Assembly (NCBI GenBank): GCA_009781965.1 | Contig: WQUS01000143.1 | Span: 1 to 13,619 of the forward strand | From: Bacillota bacterium | GTDB taxonomy: Bacteria; Bacillota; Desulfotomaculia; Desulfotomaculales; Desulfallaceae | DNA length: 13,619 bases | Direction of reading: 5' to 3' | Shown: positions 6,160 to 12,497 of the stretch, piece after piece | Position numbering within the stretch: the first letter of the stretch is position 1 | Layout of the letters: every line of letters begins with the position of its first letter | The notes under the pieces: model-generated | What the model was told of the DNA's origin: nothing | Seen by the model: only the letters and a program-made list of their open reading frames with translations | Database searches by the model: none | Position numbers and translations under genes: made by a program

Positions 6160-6168
6160 TGCTAAAAT
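6160..6168 (+). promoter_or_regulatory. Possible extended -10 promoter before the crotonase gene
   Basis: TG-C-TAAAAT at 6160-6168 resembles an extended -10. No convincing -35 is seen 17 bp upstream, as that position lies in the end of prfB. It would start transcription about 60 nt before the crotonase gene. The alternative is read-through from prfB, since no terminator was found in the 95-bp gap. Confidence 0.3.
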
Positions 6169-6235
6169 ATGGTTTTTACATTGTGGAGCCGTCTAAATGG
6201 GCATAAACTCCTAAGCGATCTGGAGGTGTGGTTTT

Positions 6236-7024
6236 TTGCCAAAAATCTTATTTGAGAACCAAGGCGGGGTTGGTTACATTACCATGAACCGCCCTGATGC
6301 TATGAACGCCTTGAATGAGGCTTTATTGGGCGAATTGCTTGAGGTTTTGCGCCATTGCGAGGGGAATCAGGATGTGCGGGTAGTGGTGCTGAAAGGCAAT
6401 GGCCGGGCTTTTTGCGCCGGCGGGGATGTGCGCTGGATGCTGGCAAGCCAGACAGACCCTGCCTGGCCGGCTGGTATCCACGCCCTGGGCGGCCAGTTAA
6501 ACCAGGTGATTATGCTGCTCCGTAATCTGACTCAACCGACGCTTGCCTCGGTGCACGGTTTTGCCATCGGAGCGGGCTTCAGTCTGGCCCTGGCCTGCGA
6601 CTTGCGGTTGGCGGCGGCGGGGACAAAGTTTATCCAGGCTTATGCTAATGTCGGTTTGAGCCCGGACGGCGGCTCGACATACTTTTTAACCAAGCTGGTC
6701 GGTTCGGCGAAAGCATTGGAGCTGATTTACTCCGGGCGGACTGTGGAAGCGAAAGAAGCCCTGGCGCTGGGGCTGCTCAACGAAGTGACCGCTGCGGAAG
6801 ATTTGGCTGAAAAAACGGCTCAGCTGGCCGGCCGGATGGCTAAGGGTCCGGCCGTTGCTTACAGCCAGGCGAAAAAACTGGTTTATGAAGCCCATCAGCG
6901 GGATCTGGCGGAACTGTTGGCGCTGGAACAGGAAGCTATTGTCACCACCACCTTAAGCCGCGATTTCCGGGAAGGATTAGCCGCTATTGCGGCCAAGAGA
7001 AAACCGGTGTTTGAGGGCCGTTAG
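6236..7024 (+). CDS. Crotonase-superfamily enoyl-CoA hydratase/isomerase (PaaG-like)
   Basis: 262 residues, full length for a crotonase-fold acyl-CoA enzyme. The oxyanion-hole segments are present: FCAGGD (59-64) and HGFAIGAG (107-114). Aligned by eye to rat enoyl-CoA hydratase, the two catalytic glutamates (144 and 164) fall on Ser116 and Tyr136 here. Asp144 in GLSPDGGST instead sits where PaaG-type isomerases carry their acid/base Asp. This favours an enoyl-CoA isomerase-like reaction over hydration, but the substrate is unknown. The C-terminal DFREGLAAIAAKRKPVFEGR is typical of the family. The TTG start at 6236 follows a GGAGGTG ribosome binding site. It probably forms a transcription unit with the two downstream flavoproteins (31-bp gap). 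Confidence 0.9.
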   Translation: MPKILFENQGGVGYITMNRPDAMNALNEALLGELLEVLRHCEGNQDVRVVVLKGNGRAFCAGGDVRWMLASQTDPAWPAGIHALGGQLNQVIMLLRNLTQPTLASVHGFAIGAGFSLALACDLRLAAAGTKFIQAYANVGLSPDGGSTYFLTKLVGSAKALELIYSGRTVEAKEALALGLLNEVTAAEDLAEKTAQLAGRMAKGPAVAYSQAKKLVYEAHQRDLAELLALEQEAIVTTTLSRDFREGLAAIAAKRKPVFEGR

Positions 7025-7055
7025 TATGGTCATCAATAATTGGGGAGATAGCCGG

Positions 7056-7664
7056 ATGAAAATACTGCTATTATGCGACCGAGAGAGCACCTCGTATAAC
7101 GGCTGGGATTTGCGCTCCCAAGTCCAGCTGACGCTACAGGCCACGGGCGTCGATGTAGATACGGTGGTGTTGAATGGCGACGAAATAAAGCCCTGTCTGG
7201 GCTGTTATAAGTGTTGGGTTAAAACGCCGGGATTCTGCACCATGACGGACGACTGCGCCAACCTGGTTGGCAAACAGGAAATCCAAGCCGATCTGGTGAT
7301 TTTCCTGGCTCAAATCACTTATGGCGGTTTTAGCTATGATCTTAAATCCTTTATTGATCGTTCCATTCCCAACCTCTCGCCCTATTTTGAGATTGTGCAC
7401 GGCGATATGCGCCACGCCATGCGCTACGAGCGGTTTCCGGACCTGATTTCCATTGGCTATGGCGCCGCTAGCCCTGAGGAACGGCAAACATTTATTGATT
7501 TGGCGGAGCGCAATTTCTTGATCATGAGGCCGCAAAAGTATTTTGTCTTTACTTTGCCCAATGTTGCCGAGTCTTCTGGTGAGCTCTCCGACGGGTTCTC
7601 CGCTGGGCTCAACGACACTATGCAGGCTCTGAAGAATGTTTTATTGCGGGAGATGGAGCAATGA
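7056..7664 (+). CDS. Flavodoxin-like NAD(P)H-dependent oxidoreductase with Cys cluster motif
   Basis: 202 residues with a flavodoxin-like fold (MKILLLCDRESTSYNGWDL start, FMN-binding region, and SYDLKSFIDRSIPNLSPYF segment). It carries C-x2-C-x2-C-x7-C at Cys47, Cys50, Cys53 and Cys61, followed by TDDC. This resembles the compact cysteine motif that holds a [4Fe-4S] cluster in iron-sulfur flavoproteins of the Isf type. Whether a cluster is bound here is inference; many related FMN reductases keep only part of it. The ATG at 7056 has GGGGAG 8 nt upstream. The gene follows the crotonase gene by 31 bp and overlaps the next flavodoxin-like gene by 4 bp (ATGA). Substrate and partner are unknown. 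Confidence 0.85.
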   Translation: MKILLLCDRESTSYNGWDLRSQVQLTLQATGVDVDTVVLNGDEIKPCLGCYKCWVKTPGFCTMTDDCANLVGKQEIQADLVIFLAQITYGGFSYDLKSFIDRSIPNLSPYFEIVHGDMRHAMRYERFPDLISIGYGAASPEERQTFIDLAERNFLIMRPQKYFVFTLPNVAESSGELSDGFSAGLNDTMQALKNVLLREMEQ

Positions 7665-8320
7665 ATAAGATAGTAGCCATTAATGGCAGTCCCAAGCTGA
7701 AATATAGCGCCTCTGGTATTTTGCTCAGCCAAGTGGCGGCGATCATGGGCATAGAGTTTCCTGTCTATCAGGCGACGAAGCTGGTTAACCAGGCAAACGA
7801 TCCCGAAATGACGGCAATCATGTCTGATATTTTAACCGCAGACACCCTGCTGATTGCTTTTCCGCTGTATATTGACGCCCTGCCCGCCCCGCTGCTTAAG
7901 GTTTGCACGCTGCTGGAACAGGCCGCGGCTAATCCGGCCGGTAAAAAGCTGCCCAGGGTTTACGCGATCGCCAACTGCGGCTTTTATGAAGCGGAGAATA
8001 ACCGGCTGGCCCTGGACATGCTGAAAAACTTCTGCCGGCGCTCCGGGCTGGGCTGGGGCTATGGCATTGGCATCGGCGCCGGGGGATCGGTGAGCTCGCA
8101 AAGCCCAAATACATTTGACGGTCCGCTGGCCAATGTGTACGCTGCTTTGAGTGAGCTGGTCAAAACAATGGCTAATCACAGTTCGCCGGGGCAGAATCTG
8201 TTTTTAACCCCGCAAATACCGCGCGCGGAATATCTGCAGGGAGCGAATAAGGCCTGGGAACAGGCGGCCGATAAATACGGCCAGCTGGCTTCAATCAGGG
8301 CCAGACCCCATGAGCAATGA
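7661..8320 (+). CDS. Second flavodoxin-like NADPH-dependent FMN reductase family protein
   Basis: 219 residues. The N-terminus MNKIVAINGSPKLKYSASG has the phosphate-binding loop of NADPH-dependent FMN reductases. AFPLYIDALPAPLL (66-79) is the flavin-contacting loop characteristic of flavodoxin-like reductases, and a CGFYEAENN segment follows. It lacks the cysteine cluster of its upstream neighbour, so the pair is not a simple duplication. The start codon overlaps the preceding stop as ATGA, implying translational coupling and possibly a heteromeric enzyme or a shared electron path. A conserved second domain is not apparent; the C-terminal 50 residues are Ala/Gln-rich. Physiological substrate unknown. 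Confidence 0.83.
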   Translation: MNKIVAINGSPKLKYSASGILLSQVAAIMGIEFPVYQATKLVNQANDPEMTAIMSDILTADTLLIAFPLYIDALPAPLLKVCTLLEQAAANPAGKKLPRVYAIANCGFYEAENNRLALDMLKNFCRRSGLGWGYGIGIGAGGSVSSQSPNTFDGPLANVYAALSELVKTMANHSSPGQNLFLTPQIPRAEYLQGANKAWEQAADKYGQLASIRARPHEQ

Positions 8321-8346
8321 TTTTGCTTACTGAGAAGATTATTTTT

Positions 8347-8386
8347 GCAAATAACCGCTTGGCTGGGGCGGTTATTTGCTGTTTAT
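8347..8386 (+). terminator. Strong hairpin ending the crotonase-flavoprotein unit
   Basis: GCAAATAACCGC (8347-8358) pairs perfectly over 12 bp with GCGGTTATTTGC (8368-8379) across a 9-nt loop. TGTTTAT follows. The T tract is modest on the plus strand; on the minus strand AAAAATAAT follows the hairpin. It marks the boundary before the AT-rich module. Confidence 0.6.
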
Positions 8387-8406
8387 GACTAACATAAAAA
8401 TCTCGA

Positions 8407-8415
8407 TGATAAAAT
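8407..8415 (+). promoter_or_regulatory. Possible extended -10 promoter of the ATPase/DUF4276 operon
   Basis: TG-A-TAAAAT at 8407-8415 is a good extended -10 element, but no clear -35 is present. It would give a leader of about 110 nt. The gap 8321-8529 otherwise contains only the hairpin at 8347-8379. Confidence 0.35.
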
Positions 8416-8529
8416 CAGTTATTATGAAACAGAGATCGGGAAGAATATTAGTATGCAGGAATAAATAACCTTATGGAGAAAACTTGAAAAACGTTTGCAG
8501 GATTCAAAAAGGGGTAGGAGGTTATCTCG

Positions 8530-9753
8530 GTGGGGAAAATTGAGGGCATACATATACAAAATTATGGCCCATTAAAATCGATTAAGCTAGGTAAACTTTT
8601 TAGTGATCAAACAGGATCTCCGCTCGGTAACATGGTAACAATTATAGGCCCCAGCGGCGCCGGAAAAAGCTCAATGGCAGATGCTTTCGGCTTTATTGCC
8701 GACTGTCTTGATAAAGGCGTTGAAGAAGCTTGTGACCTCAACAATCGTGGCGGTTTCGATAATTTGGTGTCGCAAAGTTCAAAAGAACCAATAAAATTTG
8801 AGTTGTATTACCGTGAAACAAGCAACTCCAGACCAATAACCTATGAATTATCTGTTGCCCTCGATAAAAAGGAGAGACCTTTTGTGCAGGAAGAACGGTT
8901 GAGGCAAAGGGTTGAAAAACGTGGGCGACCGAAATCATTTTTACACCTGCAAAATGGCAAAGGCTATGCTTTTGAAGGAAGAGAAGGTTGGCAGGATGAT
9001 GAAGGCATGGTATCCGGCAGCGGGAAAAAAGTGGACGTGTATCTTTCTGACAATAGAAAGCTTGGCATAGCAACATATGGTGCTATGAGCGAGTATGCTC
9101 GTATTGTGGACTTCATGAATTTCTTGAAAAGTTGGTATCTTTGTTATTTTTCACCTGATTCCGCCCGTCAAGTACAGCTTGTGGCGCCGCAGCCTTTTTT
9201 GGACAGAACGGGAGGCAATCTTAACAATGTTGCTCAGTATATGTATAGGGAAGATAAGTCGGGCTTTGAGAAAATATTAAAAGAGATTCAAACAAAACTT
9301 CCCGATATTACTAAAATTGAGCCGTCTAAAACTAACGATGGTCGAATGGTGTTACGTTTTTTAGAATCTGGTTTTTCGAAACCATTTTATTCGTCCAGGA
9401 TGTCTGATGGGACGCTTAAATTATTTGCATATTACTTACTTTTGCACGAAAAAACTCCAAGACGGCTTGTTTTTATTGAAGAACCGGAAAATGGTTTGTA
9501 TCACCATTACTTAACAGAATTAGCCGGTGAAATGAAAAGAAATGTCGGGAAAGGGTTTTCAAAACAACTATTTATCACTACCCATAGTCCTTTTTTTATA
9601 AATGCTTTAGCACCTGATGATGTATGGGTTCTAAATAAAGGTGAGGATGGATTTTCAACTCTTAAACGTACTTCAGATTATGATTATGTCCAAAACATGA
9701 CAGAAGAAGAAGTTTTGCTGGGAGATTTATGGTACAGTAAATATTTCGGCTAG
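8530..9753 (+). CDS. AAA (AAA_21/OLD-like) ATPase, candidate anti-phage defence component
   Basis: 407 residues of the ABC/SMC-like AAA_21 class. N-terminal IHIQNYGPLKSIKLGKL is followed by Walker A GPSGAGKS (40-47), then an inserted middle region (about 60-280), an SDGTLKLFAYYLLL signature (from 292), Walker B FIEEPENG (316-323) and the switch TTHSPFF (350-356). This resembles the ATPases of OLD-family nucleases and of PARIS- or AbiL-like systems. It has no nuclease domain of its own; the Toprim-like partner is the next gene. The GTG at 8530 follows TAGGAGG. Base composition is much more AT-rich than the housekeeping genes around it, consistent with transfer. Stop and next ribosome binding site overlap (TAGGAGG), so the pair is coupled. 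Defence is inferred from gene pairing, not shown. Confidence 0.85.
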   Translation: MGKIEGIHIQNYGPLKSIKLGKLFSDQTGSPLGNMVTIIGPSGAGKSSMADAFGFIADCLDKGVEEACDLNNRGGFDNLVSQSSKEPIKFELYYRETSNSRPITYELSVALDKKERPFVQEERLRQRVEKRGRPKSFLHLQNGKGYAFEGREGWQDDEGMVSGSGKKVDVYLSDNRKLGIATYGAMSEYARIVDFMNFLKSWYLCYFSPDSARQVQLVAPQPFLDRTGGNLNNVAQYMYREDKSGFEKILKEIQTKLPDITKIEPSKTNDGRMVLRFLESGFSKPFYSSRMSDGTLKLFAYYLLLHEKTPRRLVFIEEPENGLYHHYLTELAGEMKRNVGKGFSKQLFITTHSPFFINALAPDDVWVLNKGEDGFSTLKRTSDYDYVQNMTEEEVLLGDLWYSKYFG

Positions 9754-9765
9754 GAGGCAAGCAGC

Positions 9766-10443
9766 TTGTTTATACAGTTTTTAGTTGAAGATCAATCAGG
9801 TGAGAAGCTTATTGATGCTGTGCTGGCTAAGTTTAAACTTGAGAAGCCCCATATAACGATTGAATATCAGATAAAATCATATAAAGGAATTGGCGGTCTA
9901 AAAAAGGGGCCAGATGTGCAAAACATTAAATCTCAATATTTACTTACAGAGCTCCCCAAGCGAATGAGAGCCTTCAATAATACGTTGGGATACATGGAGA
10001 ATGCCTCTCTTTTTATAGTCTTGGATAACGATACTCGGAACACGGATGATTTTAAAAATCAATTATCCACTGTAGCTAAACAAAACAAAGTCTCTATTGA
10101 TCATGTCTTTTGTATTGCTGTTGAGGAAATGGAAGCCTGGCTGCTCGGCGATCGTCAAGCTATTAAAGACGCTTACCCAAGGTTACATAACCGTATTGAT
10201 ACAAAACATAGTAACTATAAACAAGATAGTATTTGTGGCACATGGGAATTACTGGCAGATATGCTTACGAAAAATGGGTTGAACGGGTTTAGGAAAGAAC
10301 ACCCCACAGCAATGGATGTTGGAAAATGCAAGGGCATATGGGCGGAAAAGATAGGAAAACATTTACGAATCAGAGAAAATGCTTCGCCGAGTTTCAATTA
10401 TTTTATCAACGAATTAGATCAGAGAGTTTCCATATTATTGTAA
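9766..10443 (+). CDS. DUF4276 family protein, Toprim-like candidate nuclease
   Basis: 225 residues. The opening FLVEDQSGEKL (about 5-15) places Glu8 in the position of the Toprim acidic residue. LFIVLDNDTRN gives a D-x-D pair at Asp87/Asp89, as in metal-binding Toprim folds. AVEEMEAWLLGDRQAIK is the segment I associate with DUF4276 proteins. Such proteins are often found next to AAA ATPases, where the Toprim-like domain is expected to cut nucleic acid once the ATPase senses infection. The TTG start at 9766 has AGGAGG 8 nt upstream, overlapping the ATPase stop codon. Catalysis is inferred; DUF4276 remains a domain of unknown function. The TTG start could be mis-set, but no better in-frame start with a ribosome binding site was seen. 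Confidence 0.82.
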   Translation: MFIQFLVEDQSGEKLIDAVLAKFKLEKPHITIEYQIKSYKGIGGLKKGPDVQNIKSQYLLTELPKRMRAFNNTLGYMENASLFIVLDNDTRNTDDFKNQLSTVAKQNKVSIDHVFCIAVEEMEAWLLGDRQAIKDAYPRLHNRIDTKHSNYKQDSICGTWELLADMLTKNGLNGFRKEHPTAMDVGKCKGIWAEKIGKHLRIRENASPSFNYFINELDQRVSILL

Positions 10444-10473
10444 CAATTTGCTCTAACCGCAACTGTTTAAATG

Positions 10474-10527
10474 GCTGTCGACAAGATGGGTTTTTAAAAC
10501 TCATTTTGCGGACAGCTCTTTTATATT
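10474..10527 (+). terminator. Long near-perfect hairpin after the ATPase/DUF4276 operon
   Basis: Two 21-nt arms (10474-10494 and 10496-10516) pair except for one 2-nt internal mismatch and two G-T wobbles. Their outer ends are GCTGTC and GACAGC. TCTTTTATATT follows, so it can act as an intrinsic terminator. The tight central turn must open a few pairs to form a loop. The GCTGTC ends also recall insertion-sequence termini, but nothing else supports a mobile element here. Confidence 0.6.
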
Positions 10528-10622
10528 GCAATTTTTCTTCACACCTTTTTTCGTTACCGGGGCAGGATTTATCGCATGAAACAAGAATATATTGGCTTGG
10601 TATGCCGTAATTTGGCGAGTTG

Positions 10623-10688
10623 CGGAGTAAATGGCGAGTGGAGTAAATGATTAGGGGTAAATGGCTAATTGACTAAATGAGTAAACGG
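10623..10688. repeat. Degenerate tandem repeat, GTAAATG units
   Basis: GTAAATG recurs at 10627, 10643 and 10657, with the variants CTAAATG (10673) and GTAAACG (10681). Spacings are 16, 14, 16 and 8 bp. The first units read GGAGTAAATGG, GGAGTAAATGA and GGGGTAAATGG. The units have drifted, so this may be a decayed tandem array or a clustered binding site. No gene is seen in 10444-10757. The part from 10528 to 10620 shows nothing I can name. Confidence 0.5.
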
Positions 10689-10727
10689 CCGGCGCCGGAA
10701 TAGGTTGAGTCAGCCGGGAGATGCTAA

Positions 10728-10736
10728 TGGCATAAT
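10728..10736 (+). promoter_or_regulatory. Possible extended -10 promoter of the yitT-like gene
   Basis: TG-G-CATAAT at 10728-10736 is an extended -10-like element. TTGAGT at 10705-10710 is 20 bp away, too far for a standard -35. Transcription would begin near 10743, at or just before the first in-frame ATG, which favours translation from the ATG at 10758. Confidence 0.3.
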
Positions 10737-10757
10737 GCTGCGATGCGGGGATATGCC

Positions 10758-11606
10758 ATGTTTTTCAAAAAAATAGTGGAATTCTTCTGGGTCACCGTTG
10801 GCGTGGCCCTTACTTCCCTAGGTCTTAACTTATTCCTGGTGCCCAACAAAATCGCCGCCGGCGGCGTTAGCGGCATTGCTATTATTCTGCATTACCTGAT
10901 TGGTTCGCCGGTGGGTTTAACCATGCTGGCTCTGAATGTTCCGCTTTTTGTGGTGGGTATTTACCGGCTGGGGCTGACCTTTGGATTCCGGTCCCTATAC
11001 GGTACCCTGAGCCTGTCCGCTTTGGTGGATTTTCTGGCCCCTTACCTGCCCACACCCACTGATAATTTGTTGCTGGCCGCTATTTTTGGCGGCGTGCTGA
11101 CGGGCTTGGGGCTGGGGCTGGTTTTCCGGTTCCGGGGCACCACCGGCGGCACGGACTTGGCGGCGGCTGTGCTGCGCACCTATACCGGCGTTAATATCGG
11201 GCAGCTGCTGTTTCTGGTTGACGCCACGGTGGTGCTGGCGGCGGGGCTGCTGTTCCGGTCCTGGGAGTTGATGTTATACGCGCTGATCACTGTTTTTATT
11301 ACGGCTTGGGTTATTGACCTGGTGCAGGAAGGTTTTAGTTACGCCAAAGCATTTTTTGTGATTTCCGACCGTTTCGAAGTTATCGCCGGGGAAATCATGC
11401 GGGAACTGGGCCGCGGCGCCACCGCCTTAAAGGGGCGCGGGCTGTATACCGGCTCCGATCGAGAGGTGCTGTTGACGGTAGTGAACCGGTCGGAGGTCAG
11501 CAGATTGAAGGAAATAATTTATGACGCCGATCCCGGGGCTTTTGTGATCCTGGCTGATGTGCGGGATGTCTTGGGCGAAGGTTTCAAAGACTGGAAGAAA
11601 CAATGA
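10758..11606 (+). CDS. YitT family membrane protein (DUF161 + DUF2179)
   Basis: 282 residues: an integral membrane half with about five to six helices (N-terminal FFWVTVGVALTSLGLNLFLVPN, then glycine-rich segments) and a soluble C-terminal DUF2179 domain (about 195-275, FVISDRFEVIAGEIM to AFVILADVRDVLGEGF). PNKIAAGGVSG and FRGTTGGTDL are hallmark YitT-family motifs. The transport substrate or role is not established for the family. The ATG at 10758 is chosen over 10743 because GGGG lies 8 nt before it and MFFKK fits related proteins. The first ATG adds only MRGYA. It is followed after 18 bp by the transketolase genes and is likely cotranscribed with them; a functional link is not evident. Confidence 0.9.
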   Translation: MFFKKIVEFFWVTVGVALTSLGLNLFLVPNKIAAGGVSGIAIILHYLIGSPVGLTMLALNVPLFVVGIYRLGLTFGFRSLYGTLSLSALVDFLAPYLPTPTDNLLLAAIFGGVLTGLGLGLVFRFRGTTGGTDLAAAVLRTYTGVNIGQLLFLVDATVVLAAGLLFRSWELMLYALITVFITAWVIDLVQEGFSYAKAFFVISDRFEVIAGEIMRELGRGATALKGRGLYTGSDREVLLTVVNRSEVSRLKEIIYDADPGAFVILADVRDVLGEGFKDWKKQ

Positions 11607-11624
11607 CTGAACGGAGGTTGGGCG

Positions 11625-12461
11625 ATGGAAATACCGACAGAAACACTGGAACGCCTTAAGGATAAGGCCCGGGAGATCAGACGCCACATTATCACTATGG
11701 TGGGCGCGGCCGGTTCAGGCCACCCGGGCGGTTCCCTGTCCGCGGCGGATATCGTAACGGCTTTGTATTTTGCCGAGATGCGCATTGATCCCGAACGTCC
11801 CGACTGGCCCGAGCGGGACCGGTTCGTGCTGTCCAAAGGGCATGCTGCGCCGGTACTGTATGCCGCGCTGGCGGAAAGGGGCTATTTCCCGACGGCCGAT
11901 CTGAACTCCCTGCGGCAGTTGGGCAGCCATCTGCAGGGGCATCCCGATATGCGTAAAGTGCCCGGGGTGGAGATGTCCACCGGCTCATTGGGGCAGGGGC
12001 TCTCGGCGGCCAACGGCATGGCCCTGGCCGGTAAACTGGACGGCCGGGACTACCGGGTGTTCGTGATGCTGGGGGACGGGGAAATTCAGGAAGGCCAGGT
12101 GTGGGAAGCCGCCATGGCCGCCGCCCATTACAAGCTGCATCGCGTGATTGCTTTTCTGGATTACAATGGCCTGCAGATTGACGGGCCCATCGCGGAAATT
12201 ATGTCCCCCGGCTCGGTGGCCGATAAGTGGCGGGCCTTTGGCTGGGAGGTGCAGGAAATTGACGGTCACGATATGGCCGCTATCCTGACGGCGATATCCC
12301 GGGCCGGAGCAGTGCGGGACAAGCCGTCGATGATCGTAGCTCACACAGTCAAGGGCAAAGGCTGCTCTTTCATGGAGAACCAGGTGGGCTGGCACGGCGC
12401 GGCGCCCAAGCCGGAACAGGTGGAACAGGCGCTCAGGGAATTGGCGCCCGGGTCATGTTAA
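11625..12461 (+). CDS. Transketolase, N-terminal subunit
   Basis: 278 residues carrying the ThDP-pyrophosphate-binding half of transketolase, which transfers two-carbon ketol units in the non-oxidative pentose phosphate pathway. SGHPGGSLS (31-39, with His33) and the metal/ThDP motif GDGEIQEG (150-157) running to Asn181 (LDYNGLQ) are intact, as is LSKGHAAPVLYAAL. The ATG at 11625 follows GGAGG. The protein needs the partner subunit encoded directly downstream for the pyrimidine-binding half; such two-gene transketolases are common in Clostridia and archaea. The end GWHGAAPKPEQ is a typical end of the N-terminal subunit, so this is a natural split and not a broken gene. Confidence 0.96.
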   Translation: MEIPTETLERLKDKAREIRRHIITMVGAAGSGHPGGSLSAADIVTALYFAEMRIDPERPDWPERDRFVLSKGHAAPVLYAALAERGYFPTADLNSLRQLGSHLQGHPDMRKVPGVEMSTGSLGQGLSAANGMALAGKLDGRDYRVFVMLGDGEIQEGQVWEAAMAAAHYKLHRVIAFLDYNGLQIDGPIAEIMSPGSVADKWRAFGWEVQEIDGHDMAAILTAISRAGAVRDKPSMIVAHTVKGKGCSFMENQVGWHGAAPKPEQVEQALRELAPGSC

Positions 12462-12469
12462 CCGCAACC

Positions 12470-12490
12470 AGGAGGTTTAGATCAGGAGGT
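12470..12490 (+). promoter_or_regulatory. Duplicated Shine-Dalgarno before the transketolase C-terminal subunit
   Basis: AGGAGGT occurs twice, at 12470-12476 and 12484-12490, exactly 14 bp apart. The second is 7 nt from the ATG at 12498 and only 1 nt from the in-frame TTG at 12492, so it decides the start in favour of the ATG. Confidence 0.6.
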
Positions 12491-12497
12491 CTTGAGT

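Noticed and set aside
8424..8468. A 14-codon ATG open frame in front of the ATPase gene, as a possible leader peptide
   Set aside because: It has no ribosome binding site and no run of special codons or overlapping hairpin that would suggest attenuation.
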